A stretch of 44,785 nt of DNA from Bellilinea sp034411135. Its GTDB lineage: Bacteria; Chloroflexota; Anaerolineae; Anaerolineales; Anaerolineaceae. The stretch spans positions 1-44,785 of the forward strand of contig DAOUMN010000034.1 in the NCBI GenBank assembly GCA_034411135.1, in the 5' to 3' direction. A program made the translations under genes and the position numbers. A model generated the notes under the pieces. That model did not search any database. It had not been told where the DNA came from and worked only from the letters and a program-made list of their open reading frames with translations. Below, one piece after another: positions 26,348 to 33,637 of this stretch (positions are counted from its first letter, which is position 1; the number at the start of each line of letters is the position of its first letter).

Positions 26348-26376
26348 TTGACAAACCCCTAAAAAACCTGTATATT
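26348..26376 (+). promoter_or_regulatory. Promoter of the marR-type gene
   Basis: A perfect TTGACA (26348-26353), a 17-base spacer and TATATT (26371-26376). Transcription should begin at the palindrome immediately downstream. Confidence 0.83.
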
Positions 26377-26380
26377 TAGA

Positions 26381-26396
26381 ATTGATATTATTCAAT
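26381..26396 (+). promoter_or_regulatory. Probable MarR operator
   Basis: ATTGA-N6-TCAAT is an inverted repeat directly downstream of the -10 box, at the expected transcription start. MarR proteins usually bind such 16-20-bp palindromes at their own promoters. The 7-mer TTGATAT within it recurs, inverted, in front of yceI (26927-26933). Confidence 0.65.
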
Positions 26397-26412
26397 GTTG
26401 AAGGATTTAGCC

Positions 26413-26862
26413 ATGCCGACCCATTACCAGGGCGAAGCTGACATTGTCAATGCACTCAACACGTGGATCAAACTGACCCGCGCGACAGATTCGATCACCA
26501 GCCGGTTGCACCAGCGCAACAGCATGGGCAACCTGACCGACAGTCAGTTTGGCGTGCTGGAAATTCTGCGCCACCTGGGTCCCCTGCCGCAGTGCACGCT
26601 TGCCAGCAAGCTGCTCAAGAGCAGCGGCAATATCACCCTGGTAATCGACAACCTGGAAAAACGCGGGCTGGTTCGCCGCGTGCCGGATGCCAGCGACCGG
26701 CGCATCAGCCGGGTGGAACTGACCGCGGCAGGTATGCAGTTGATTGATGAACTCTTCCCCATCCATGCTCAGGCAGTGGCGGATGAATTGTCGGTGCTCA
26801 GCCTGCAGGAGCAGCGCCAGTTGGGTGACCTGTTGCGCAAACTGGGCAGAAAGGAAAGTTGA
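26413..26862 (+). CDS. MarR-family transcriptional regulator
   Basis: ATG 26413 has AAGGA seven bases upstream; an ATG at 26395 lies inside the operator and is less likely. The 149 residues show the MarR winged helix. The recognition region is LPQCTLASKLLKSSGNITLVIDNLEKRGLVRR and the beta wing is VPDASDRRISRVELTAAG, with its usual Asp-Arg pair. Dimerisation helices flank it. Its promoter palindrome suggests autorepression. YceI lies 103 bases downstream with its own promoter, a frequent MarR-YceI pairing, so YceI is the likely target. Confidence 0.93.
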   Translation: MPTHYQGEADIVNALNTWIKLTRATDSITSRLHQRNSMGNLTDSQFGVLEILRHLGPLPQCTLASKLLKSSGNITLVIDNLEKRGLVRRVPDASDRRISRVELTAAGMQLIDELFPIHAQAVADELSVLSLQEQRQLGDLLRKLGRKES

Positions 26863-26893
26863 TACACTGAGCTCTTTTTTTTCGATAAATACT

Positions 26894-26933
26894 TTAACAT
26901 TAAAACACCACAACAATAGCATTATCATATCAA
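26894..26933 (+). promoter_or_regulatory. Promoter of yceI with a MarR-like half-site
   Basis: TTAACA (26894-26899), a 17-base spacer and TAGCAT (26917-26922). ATATCAA at 26927-26933, over the predicted start, is the reverse complement of the TTGATAT half of the marR palindrome. Confidence 0.5.
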
Positions 26934-26965
26934 CATAAACCCATTTTTATAAAGGAGTGTAACCA

Positions 26966-27511
26966 ATGTCCTGGAAAGTCGACCCTGCTCATACCGAAAT
27001 CACCTTCACCGTGCGCCACATGATGGTGTCTAACGTGCGCGGGCGCTTCGAGAAATTCGACATCGATGTCCATTTTGATGAAGAAAATCCGCAAAACTCC
27101 TCCGTCGAGGTCAAAATCGAAGCAGCCAGCATCAATACCCGCGACGCCCAGCGCGACGCCCATTTACGCTCACCCGACTTCTTCAATGCCGATCAATTCC
27201 CCTACCTGATCTTCACCAGCAAGCAGATCGAGGTGCTGGATGAAAAGCACGGGCGCATCATCGGCGATCTGACCATTCGCGGCATCACCCGCGAAGTGGC
27301 GCTGGACGCCACCTATAACGGCAAGGTCAAAAACCCCTTCGGCGGCATCTCCGCCGGTTTCAGTGCGGCAACCAAAATCAACCGCAAGGACTGGGACCTG
27401 GTTTGGAACGTTGCCCTGGAAACCGGCGGCGTGCTGGTCGGCGAGGAAGTCGCCATCCAGATCGAGCTGGAACTGGTCAGGGTTGCCGAGGCAGAAACAG
27501 CCGCCGCCTGA
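26966..27511 (+). CDS. YceI-family lipid-binding protein
   Basis: The 181 residues match the YceI domain along their whole length: WKVDPAHTEITFTVRHMMVSNVRGRF at the start, then the SINTRDAQRDAHLRSPDFFNADQFPYLIF segment, and ITREVALDATYNG. YceI proteins are lipocalin-like barrels that bind polyisoprenoid-type lipids. Many are secreted, but this one has no signal peptide and should be cytoplasmic. AAGGAG precedes the ATG. Confidence 0.95.
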   Translation: MSWKVDPAHTEITFTVRHMMVSNVRGRFEKFDIDVHFDEENPQNSSVEVKIEAASINTRDAQRDAHLRSPDFFNADQFPYLIFTSKQIEVLDEKHGRIIGDLTIRGITREVALDATYNGKVKNPFGGISAGFSAATKINRKDWDLVWNVALETGGVLVGEEVAIQIELELVRVAEAETAAA

Positions 27512-27553
27512 CACGGGTATTAAAATATTCCTGCCCCGCGGGCGGGCACAGCG

Positions 27554-27579
27554 CTGGCGGGCAGCAAGCCCGCCAGTTT
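27554..27579 (+). terminator. Terminator-like hairpin after yceI
   Basis: CTGGCGGGC and GCCCGCCAG form a perfect 9-bp stem around AGCAA, followed by only three T residues. It ends the yceI unit 43 bases after the stop. Confidence 0.6.
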
Positions 27580-27704
27580 GGATTCGCAAAGCAAGTCCGT
27601 TGCCAAATTCACCCCGGGTTACACCTCACCCCTCATGAAAAACGTTCACCCGCTCGCTTCATTTCGAGAGTACAATCAGGTCAACTTGTTTTCCGGAGGG
27701 ATGT

Positions 27705-28472
27705 ATGGATATTCGCGCCTATAACCGCCAGGCATGGAACCGCGAGGTCGAGCGCGGCAACCCGTGGACAGTGCCGGTCAGCCCACAGGAAGTCGAAGCC
27801 GCCCGCCGCGGCGACTTGCGTATTTTGCTCACCCCAACCCGCTTCGTGCCCGCTGACTGGTACCCCCCGCTGGCAGACGCCGATGTCCTCTGTCTGGCAT
27901 CCGGCGGCGGTCAGCAGGGTCCGCTGCTGGCAGCCTGCGGCGCGAAGGTGACGGTGTTCGACAATTCGCCCGCCCAGCTGGCGCAGGACCGCCACGTGGC
28001 GGAGCGAGAGGGGTTTACCATCCGCCTGGTGGAGGGCGATATGCGCGACCTGTCGGTCTTTGCCGACGAAAGTTTCGACCTGATCGTGCACCCGGTTTCC
28101 AATATTTTCATCCCGGACGTGCTGCCCATGTGGCGCGAAGCCAACCGCGTGCTGCGCCACGGCGGAGTACTGCTGGCGGGTTTCAATAACCCGCTGCTTT
28201 ACCTCTTCGACTTCGACGAGCTTGACCAGGGGCGGCTGGTGGTGCGCAACCGCCTGCCCTATTCCGATCTGACCCACCAGACCCCCGAGCAGCTCGAAAC
28301 GTTCATGGCGCAGGGTTTGCCGCTGGAGTGGAGTCATTCGCTCGACGAGCAGATCGGCGGACAACTGGCAGCTGGTCTCGTGCTGACCGGTCTGTTCGAG
28401 GACATCGACCCGACCAGCGTGCTCGGCGAGTACATTCCTTCCTTTATCGCCACCCGGGCGGTCAAGCCGTAA
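27705..28472 (+). CDS. Class I SAM-dependent methyltransferase
   Basis: The ATG at 27705 is four bases after CGGAGGG. The 255 residues contain a Rossmann methyltransferase fold. Motif I is DVLCLASGGGQQG (about 65-77), the acidic residue after strand 2 is in VTVFDNSPAQL, motif II is EGDMRDLSVFADESFDLIV, and RVLRHGGVLLAGF follows. The substrate is unknown. It begins a three-gene group with a histidine phosphatase (4-base gap) and a YjjX-like NTPase. Confidence 0.9.
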   Translation: MDIRAYNRQAWNREVERGNPWTVPVSPQEVEAARRGDLRILLTPTRFVPADWYPPLADADVLCLASGGGQQGPLLAACGAKVTVFDNSPAQLAQDRHVAEREGFTIRLVEGDMRDLSVFADESFDLIVHPVSNIFIPDVLPMWREANRVLRHGGVLLAGFNNPLLYLFDFDELDQGRLVVRNRLPYSDLTHQTPEQLETFMAQGLPLEWSHSLDEQIGGQLAAGLVLTGLFEDIDPTSVLGEYIPSFIATRAVKP

Positions 28473-28476
28473 GGTT

Positions 28477-29094
28477 ATGCTGCACCTGATCTTCGCCCGC
28501 CACGGTCAATCAACCGCCAATTTGGAACAGATATTCTCCAACCGCGGCTGGAAGCACCCTCTCACCCCGCTGGGCGAGCGCCAGGCAGCTGCGCTGGCAG
28601 AGCATCTGCGCCCGATGAGGCTGACGCGCATCTACTCCAGCCCGCTGATGCGCGCCGTGCAGACTAGCGAAATCATCGCCGCCGCGCTGGGGCTGAACTA
28701 CCTGGTGCATGATGCCCTGCGCGAGTACGATGTGGGCGTGTACGAGGATTCGTGCAGCGCCGAGGGTTGGCGGTTGTACGATCAGGTGGACAGCGCCTGG
28801 CTGGACGACACCCGCGCCGAGGATCACATGCCCGGCGGGGAGAACCTGGTTCAGATCCGCGCCCGCTTTCTGCCATTCATCGCCAGCCTGACCCGCCGCT
28901 TCGCCAACAGCGATGAATGCATTCTGCTGCTGGGACACGGCGGCTTGTACCGGCTGATGCTGCCGGAAGTGGTGACAGACTTTTCCCGCGTTTATTCGCG
29001 GCGCTACAACCTGCCCCAGGCAGGACTGGTCGAAACAGAGTGGCGCCAACCGGGAGGATTGTGGGTGGTCGGCGGCTGGTCACCGGCAGGATAA
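28477..29094 (+). CDS. Histidine phosphatase family protein (PGM-like)
   Basis: The 205 residues have the branch 1 histidine phosphatase core. FARHGQSTAN carries the phosphorylated His (residue 9), IYSSPLMRAVQT supplies the second Arg, LREYDVGVYED contains the proton-donor Glu, and LLLGHGGLYR gives the second His. The family includes cofactor-dependent phosphoglycerate mutases and broad phosphatases. The GxxE and GHGG context fits a small-molecule phosphatase. It lies between the methyltransferase and the NTPase gene and is probably co-transcribed with both. Confidence 0.9.
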   Translation: MLHLIFARHGQSTANLEQIFSNRGWKHPLTPLGERQAAALAEHLRPMRLTRIYSSPLMRAVQTSEIIAAALGLNYLVHDALREYDVGVYEDSCSAEGWRLYDQVDSAWLDDTRAEDHMPGGENLVQIRARFLPFIASLTRRFANSDECILLLGHGGLYRLMLPEVVTDFSRVYSRRYNLPQAGLVETEWRQPGGLWVVGGWSPAG

Positions 29095-29112
29095 TCGACA
29101 TCGAGGGCGACT

Positions 29113-29673
29113 ATGAACAGTCAGTCAATGGTGCAGGTGGTGGTGGCTTCGTTGAACCCGGTTAAACTGGCATGCGTGAGGGCTGGCTTCGAGCGCATGT
29201 TTCCCGCTCAGGCATTCGCGGTGCGCGGGATTATCGTACCCTCCGGGGTGAGCGACCAGCCGTCCAGCGATGCCGAGACGCTGCAAGGCGCGCTCAACCG
29301 CGCGTGGGCAGCGCGCACTGCGCTGCCGGATGCGGAATACTGGGTCGGCGTGGAGGGCGGGGTAGAGGAAAGCGGAGGCGAGATGAGCGCCTTTGCCTGG
29401 GTGGTAGTGCTCTCCGCCGGGCGTTGCGGCAAGGCGCGCAGCAGCACCTTCTTCCTGCCGCCCGCCCTGGCGGAACTGGTGCGCCGCGGCGTTGAACTGG
29501 GTGAGGCAGATGACCGCATCTTTGGACGGCAAAACTCCAAGCAGGGCAATGGCGCGGTCGGGCTGCTGACCCACGACGCGCTTGACCGGGCTGCCTATTA
29601 CGAACAGGCAGTACTGCTGGCATTGATCCCTTTCAAAAACCCGCAGCTCTACCCACCCCAAGCCAGCTGCTGA
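29113..29673 (+). CDS. yjjX: Inosine/xanthosine triphosphatase (YjjX family)
   Basis: The 186 residues match the non-canonical purine NTPase family of YjjX: VVVASLNPVKLACVRAGF near the N-terminus, SGVSDQPSSDAETLQGALNRA, YWVGVEGGVEE and GLLTHDALDRAAYYEQAVLLALIPF. The enzyme hydrolyses ITP/XTP to keep deaminated purines out of nucleic acids. ATG 29113 is used; MVQVVVAS at 29128 is an alternative start closer to the family's usual N-terminus. It ends the operon that starts at 27705. Confidence 0.92.
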   Translation: MNSQSMVQVVVASLNPVKLACVRAGFERMFPAQAFAVRGIIVPSGVSDQPSSDAETLQGALNRAWAARTALPDAEYWVGVEGGVEESGGEMSAFAWVVVLSAGRCGKARSSTFFLPPALAELVRRGVELGEADDRIFGRQNSKQGNGAVGLLTHDALDRAAYYEQAVLLALIPFKNPQLYPPQASC

Positions 29674-29925
29674 GGCTGTGCCGCTTTCTTCGCCAGCCTG
29701 ACCGATGGTATCCTTCGGTACCCTTTGACAACCTCAGGGTACAGACAGAGGTTGTTAACGAACGTACAGTTCGGCACATCCTTGGGGTTTACAAGTTCAC
29801 CACGCGCTTTGCCACAGGCTTGGAAAACCCAGCCTGCCAGGCGCACGAATCCTATGCAAGTGACTGATTTTCGCGCCGATTTGGGTTAGAATAGACCCGG
29901 TTAAAACCTGCTGGGAGGTATCCTC
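29674..29925. other. Intergenic region with nested inverted repeats
   Basis: No supported gene lies here. Short inverted repeats occur close together: GGTATCC/GGTACC (29708-29722), and ACAACCTC (29728-29735) with GAGGTTGT (29748-29755), the latter overlapping GTACCC/GGGTAC. A 65-codon open frame on the minus strand (29649-29846) overlaps the yjjX end and has no ribosome site, so I do not call it. A TAGAAT at 29887-29892 may be the -10 box for the next gene. Confidence 0.45.
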
Positions 29926-30408
29926 ATGTCCACGTTCAATCTCGTAATGCAAAGCCTGCACAACATCACCCGCTGGGTACTGATCATTCTGGCAGTAATC
30001 GTGATCGTGCGCGGGTTCACCGGCTGGCTGCGCGGCAGACGCTTCAACAAAGACGACAATCGCTACGGGATGTTTTATACCGTCTTCTTCGATGTCCAGT
30101 TGCTGTTGGGCATGGTGCTGTACTTTACCAAGGGCTGGGCGGGGGTTCTGACCGCCGATTTCGCCTCGGCGATGCGCTCATCCGGGACGCGCTTTTTCGC
30201 CATTGAGCACCTGCTGTTGATGCTCATAGCGTTGGTCGTGGCACATGTAGCGCGCAGTCTGTCGCGTAAAGCCAGCAGCGACCTGCTCAAACATCGCCGC
30301 GCAGCAATTGGCTTCCTCATTTCATTCGTGCTAATGATGGCTGCCATTCCCTGGCCCTTTTTCAGTTACGGGCGTCCGCTGCTGCGCCTGCTCGGTTTAC
30401 AATTCTAG
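29926..30408 (+). CDS. Four-helix membrane protein, cytochrome b561-like in layout
   Basis: The 160 residues contain four predicted membrane helices (about 15-32, 48-68, 90-110 and 125-145). Histidines lie in or near helix 1 (SLHNITRW) and helix 3 (FFAIEHLLLM, then VAHVARSL), a spacing that could ligate heme as in small cytochrome b-type proteins, though I cannot confirm heme binding. GGGAGG precedes the ATG. It converges on the NagD-like gene with a 6-base gap and appears to be a single-gene unit. Confidence 0.8.
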   Translation: MSTFNLVMQSLHNITRWVLIILAVIVIVRGFTGWLRGRRFNKDDNRYGMFYTVFFDVQLLLGMVLYFTKGWAGVLTADFASAMRSSGTRFFAIEHLLLMLIALVVAHVARSLSRKASSDLLKHRRAAIGFLISFVLMMAAIPWPFFSYGRPLLRLLGLQF

Positions 30409-30414
30409 CCGGGT

Positions 30415-31182
30415 TCAGTCGTCCAATTCCAGCTCCGCCACCGACCCCACCACCTGTTGCGGCTGGTAAGGGAAGGTGGGGATCATTTCGCGGCTGGTCA
30501 CACCGCTCAACACCAGAATGGTGCCCAGACCGGATTGGATGCCGGCAATGATGTCGGTGTCCATCCGATCACCAATCATCACGGTGTCCTCGGAATGCAC
30601 ACCCAGGTGATTGAGCGCGGCACGCATCATGAACGGATTGGGCTTGCCCACAAAAAACGGTGATTTGCCGGTCGCCCGTTCGATCAATGCCGCCATTGCG
30701 CCGCAGGCGGGCACTACACCGCGCTCGGTCGGACCGGTTGCGTCCGGATTGGTGGCAACGAAGCGCGCTCCCGCCAAAATCAGCCGCACTGCCTTGGTGA
30801 TGCTCTCGAAGTTGTAGTTGTTGGTCTCCCCCAGGACAACATAATCGGGGTCGAAGTCGGTCTGAATGTAACCCACCTCGTGCAGTGCGACCTGCAAGCC
30901 GCTTTCGCCGATGACAAAAGCTTTACCGTGCGGTTTTTGGGCATCCAGAAAACGGGCGGTTGCCATGGCACAAGTGAAGATCGAATCCTTGTCGATGTCC
31001 AGCCCAATCTTTTGCAGGCGGTGCGCCAGGTCGAGCGGAGTGTAGATTGGGTTGTTGGTCAACAGCAGGAACTTGATGTTCTTGTCGCGCAGCCGGGCGA
31101 TGAATTTATCGGCGCCGGGGATGATCTTCTTCCCGCTGATCAGCACTCCGTCCATGTCAATCAGATAGTTGGTCTTTGGCAT
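30415..31182 (-). CDS. HAD-IIA (NagD-like) phosphatase
   Basis: The start at 31182 (MPKTNYLID...) has GGAGGAG nine bases upstream. A longer frame from 31305 reads through the leader and is rejected. The 255 residues have HAD motif I LIDMDGVLI (the first D is the nucleophile), motif II LLLTNNP, Lys in VGKPNPFMM, and motif III IGDRMDTDI. The cap lies between motifs II and III, as in subfamily IIA, which includes NagD and 4-nitrophenylphosphatases. It probably dephosphorylates sugar or nucleotide monophosphates. It is monocistronic. Confidence 0.92.
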   Translation of the reverse strand: MPKTNYLIDMDGVLISGKKIIPGADKFIARLRDKNIKFLLLTNNPIYTPLDLAHRLQKIGLDIDKDSIFTCAMATARFLDAQKPHGKAFVIGESGLQVALHEVGYIQTDFDPDYVVLGETNNYNFESITKAVRLILAGARFVATNPDATGPTERGVVPACGAMAALIERATGKSPFFVGKPNPFMMRAALNHLGVHSEDTVMIGDRMDTDIIAGIQSGLGTILVLSGVTSREMIPTFPYQPQQVVGSVAELELDD

Positions 31183-31343
31183 GTTCCATTCTCCTCCACG
31201 GTTCTTAATGCGTTGCGGCATATCCGCCGGTTTTCGCCCCTCGCTTGCTCCTGCCTGTGGCGCAGTAACCACCTGGTTACCCATCCATGCGAACAAACCC
31301 GCCACAGGGGTGGTGGATAACTAAAAACCCCTTTGACGCATCC

Positions 31344-31349
31344 ATTATA
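31344..31349 (-). promoter_or_regulatory. -10 element of the NagD-like gene
   Basis: A perfect TATAAT on the minus strand, with a poor -35 (GCCGTC). It would give a leader of about 155 bases. Within the 337-base gap 31183-31519 I otherwise see only this element, a CCACCACCCC/GTGGCGGG-type repeat near 31300, and the hairpin at 31397-31425. Confidence 0.45.
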
Positions 31350-31396
31350 TCCTGTCCTGCACCCCGGACGGCACATTTAAGCAACCGTTAATGCAG

Positions 31397-31425
31397 AAAA
31401 CCGCGCGATGCTGGCGCGCAGTTTT
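31397..31425 (-). terminator. Probable terminator of the luxR-type gene
   Basis: AAAAC and GCGCG pair with CGCGC and GTTTT around the loop ATGCTGG, with one C/A mismatch. Read on the minus strand the stem ends in GTTTTC, 95 bases after the luxR-type stop. Confidence 0.5.
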
Positions 31426-31519
31426 CGCAACCCAAAAGGAGGAGAAGTGTCGTTACCGTTTGAATCATACCGCGCGCGGCACGGCACTGCTTGACGCCAA
31501 CCTGACGATTGGATGGCGG

Positions 31520-31948
31520 TTAGCGGGCGGCTGGTTTACCCCAGGCGCTGAAATCCCGGTCCGCCAGCATCTCACGCAGGTCTTTGCGGCTGCGCACCCC
31601 AAACTTGGTCAGCAGGTTGCGGGCATGGGTCTTGACCGTATCGGGGGCGATCCCCAGCCGGGCAGCGATCTGGCGGTTGGTATAGTGCAGGCACATCAAC
31701 GCAGCTACATCCTGTTCGCGCGGGGTGAGCGCGCGCCAGCACAGCCAGGCTTCCTCGTTCTGGCGGCGTTTCTCCAACCCGGCTTCGATCAACACATTCA
31801 GGATCTCATCCGGCGGGCGGTTTTCCTCGGCAGCCACCCGGCGCAAGGATTGTTCCAGGCGGGCTTCCAGAGCAAAGGTGTGCCGTTCGACCGGCTGCTC
31901 CCTTGAGTCCGTGCTCAAAACCTTGATCAGGCGCTTCCAGAATTTCAC
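31520..31948 (-). CDS. LuxR-type HTH transcriptional regulator
   Basis: The 142 residues end in a LuxR/GerE helix-turn-helix (about 75-130): LTPREQDVAALMCLHYTNRQIAARLGIAPDTVKTHARNLLTKFGV. There is no receiver or ligand domain. The N-terminal 70 residues are helical and include FALEARLEQSLRRVAAEENRPPDEILNVLIEAGLEKR, which resembles a ribbon-helix-helix or small dimerisation segment. It could be a stand-alone regulator whose activity depends on its amount. A strong promoter with a palindrome between the -35 and -10 boxes lies directly upstream, suggesting tight control. Confidence 0.88.
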   Translation of the reverse strand: MKFWKRLIKVLSTDSREQPVERHTFALEARLEQSLRRVAAEENRPPDEILNVLIEAGLEKRRQNEEAWLCWRALTPREQDVAALMCLHYTNRQIAARLGIAPDTVKTHARNLLTKFGVRSRKDLREMLADRDFSAWGKPAAR

Positions 31949-31954
31949 ATTTCT

Positions 31955-31983
31955 ATTTTATAGAACAAATGTTCTTGTGTCAA
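31955..31983 (-). promoter_or_regulatory. Promoter of the luxR-type gene
   Basis: On the minus strand a perfect TTGACA (31978-31983) and TAAAAT (31955-31960) are 17 bases apart. The -10 box ends 6 bases before the start codon at 31948, so the mRNA would be leaderless or nearly so. Confidence 0.75.
31962..31975. promoter_or_regulatory. Palindromic operator inside the luxR-type promoter
   Basis: AGAAC-AAAT-GTTCT is an inverted repeat with perfect 5-base arms, filling the spacer between the -35 and -10 boxes. A bound repressor there would block RNA polymerase. The GAAC-N4-GTTC core is the same as the SOS box bound by LexA in many Gram-positive bacteria, so LexA control is one possibility and autoregulation another. 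Confidence 0.65.
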
Positions 31984-32026
31984 GCGAATCCATGCTGTTG
32001 ACTTAGAAAGAATGTATTACATGCGG

Positions 32027-32173
32027 TCAACCTGCATGGGGTAGCATGCTGCTCAGGAATAAACCCAACAGCACGCAGAATACCAACACCATCACCATGA
32101 TGACGGAAAAATCCGCTGAAGGTTGCAGGATAAGAGCCTGGCGGCATGACAGTATCAGCTCATACCACTGCAT
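32027..32173 (-). CDS. Possible 48-residue single-helix membrane protein
   Basis: A short open frame in the 313-base gap 31949-32261 encodes 48 residues. A polar N-terminus (MQWYELILSCRQ) is followed by one strongly hydrophobic helix at about 24-43 (VIMVMVLVFCVLLGLFLSSM). It lies downstream of the MFS exporter on the same strand, 88 bases after its stop and past a hairpin. There is no clear ribosome site and the start is uncertain (an internal ATG gives a 23-residue version), so confidence is low. Confidence 0.3.
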   Translation of the reverse strand: MQWYELILSCRQALILQPSADFSVIMVMVLVFCVLLGLFLSSMLPHAG

Positions 32174-32191
32174 ACGGGGGATTTTTGTCTA

Positions 32192-32240
32192 CCTGCCCCT
32201 TTAACGGCGTACCGGGGCAGGTGTCCCGCCTGCCCCGGTA
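32192..32240 (-). terminator. Strong hairpin with a competing arm after the MFS exporter gene
   Basis: TACCGGGGCAGG (32210-32221) and CCTGCCCCGGTA (32229-32240) form a perfect 12-bp stem with a 7-base loop. A third segment, CCTGCCCC at 32192-32199, can pair with the same GGGGCAGG arm. The MFS stop is at 32262. No T-run follows immediately on the minus strand; an AAAAATCCCCC stretch comes later. Confidence 0.55.
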
Positions 32241-32261
32241 GCGTAGAAAGATGAAGGAGGA

Positions 32262-33545
32262 TTAATCCGAAGCGGCAACCGGCTGAGCGGCGGTCAGCGC
32301 ACCGCCGGGCTGCTGATCTTCCAGCGTGGCAACTGGTCGGACAATAAAACCAGTTACGCCCATCAGCAGGCACATCACCCCGCCAAACAGGTACCAGGAA
32401 CGCAGTCCGAGCCACTCTGCCACCGGCGCGGCAATCAGCATGCTCAGCGGCATCATTGCCATTGCCAGGCTGTTGACCAGCGTGAACACGCGCCCCTGGA
32501 TTTCCGGTTCGATTTTCGTTTGCAGCAGCGCAAAGAGGGGTCCGTTGGCGAGCGGGTTCATAATGCCGCTGATCAACATGCCACCCCAGGCAATCCAGTA
32601 ACCCCAGGCGGGGGCTACCCCAACCACCAGCACCCCAATTCCAATACCAATCAACCCCATCATCGAGGTGAAAATCTTGCGGCGGAAACCGCCCCATGCG
32701 CTCAGCAGCAATCCGCCTGCCACCACGCCAAAGCCCCAGGCAGACTGTAACCAACCCAGTTGCATTGCATCACCGTTGAAGTGGCGGGTGACCAGCAGCG
32801 GCATAAAGGTTGTGCCTGGGGTAAGCAGGAAGTTGACCAGCGATGCCATGATCAACAAAATGAACACGCCGGGCCAGGTAACCACGTAGCGCAACCCATC
32901 GCGCACATCTGCCAGCACCGTGCGCGGGGTGACAGCGCTGGTATCGCGGCGCACTGGCTGCGGTATGGCAATGAACAGCAAGGGCAGGATGGCTAACCCA
33001 GCGGTGACAATATCGATCGCCAGCACCTGGAAAATGGGCAGCACAGACATCAGCAGCGCGCCGAGCGGAGGCGCGCCAATGCCGATCAAGCCGTTCAATG
33101 CCTGGTTGGCGCCCGCCACCCGCGAAAGGTGCTGCTGCGGCACCATCAACGAGGTCGAAGCTTGCATGGCGGGCCAATGGAACGCTCCGCCCAGCGAGCG
33201 GATGAACAACGCCGTGTAAACATGCCACAACTGGATGTGACCGCTGTAGAACAGTGCTACCAACCCAACCGTCGCCAGCGCAACCATCCCGTCGGCAAAG
33301 ATCATCACCAGTCGGCGGTTCCAGCGGTCGATCAGTGCACCGGCAAATGGACTGAGGAACACCTGCGGCAACAGGGCAATGAATGAAGCGCTTGCCAGCA
33401 CCGCCAGCGAACCGGTTTCCTGGGTCATCCACCAGACCAGCGCGAACTGCACCAGTCCACTGCCGAGCAGCGAAAACATCTGCCCGACCCAAATGGGCAC
33501 AAAAATCCGCAGCCAATGTTTGGATATCGTGTTCGAATTCTCCAT
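32262..33545 (-). CDS. MFS exporter of the MefA/EntS type
   Basis: The 427 residues have twelve predicted helices. The sequence follows the MFS_3 group of macrolide and siderophore exporters: FVPIWVGQMFSLLGSGLVQFAL at the N-terminus, SPFAGALIDRWNRRLVMIFAD (loop 2-3 motif), RSLGGAFHWPAMQASTSLMVP and RVAGANQALNGLIGIGAPPLGA. The family expels macrolides in Gram-positives and enterobactin in E. coli. The substrate here is unknown. An inverted repeat, CCTGTCAACAGG, lies at 33554-33565 just before the start. Confidence 0.9.
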   Translation of the reverse strand: MENSNTISKHWLRIFVPIWVGQMFSLLGSGLVQFALVWWMTQETGSLAVLASASFIALLPQVFLSPFAGALIDRWNRRLVMIFADGMVALATVGLVALFYSGHIQLWHVYTALFIRSLGGAFHWPAMQASTSLMVPQQHLSRVAGANQALNGLIGIGAPPLGALLMSVLPIFQVLAIDIVTAGLAILPLLFIAIPQPVRRDTSAVTPRTVLADVRDGLRYVVTWPGVFILLIMASLVNFLLTPGTTFMPLLVTRHFNGDAMQLGWLQSAWGFGVVAGGLLLSAWGGFRRKIFTSMMGLIGIGIGVLVVGVAPAWGYWIAWGGMLISGIMNPLANGPLFALLQTKIEPEIQGRVFTLVNSLAMAMMPLSMLIAAPVAEWLGLRSWYLFGGVMCLLMGVTGFIVRPVATLEDQQPGGALTAAQPVAASD

Positions 33546-33637
33546 GCGCTACAACCTGTCAACAGGAAAACCTACACCACCTGCCCATGCAGGCAACAGA
33601 TCGACTCTATTCCTGTTACGCGGGGATGAGAAGGAAG

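Noticed and set aside
29649..29846. 65-codon minus-strand frame in the gap after yjjX
   Set aside because: It has no ribosome site, overlaps the yjjX end and spans the inverted repeats. I recognise no family, though a remnant gene cannot be excluded.
31391..31906. 171-codon plus-strand frame across the luxR-type gene
   Set aside because: The minus strand has a clear LuxR helix-turn-helix with a strong promoter. The plus frame is its shadow.
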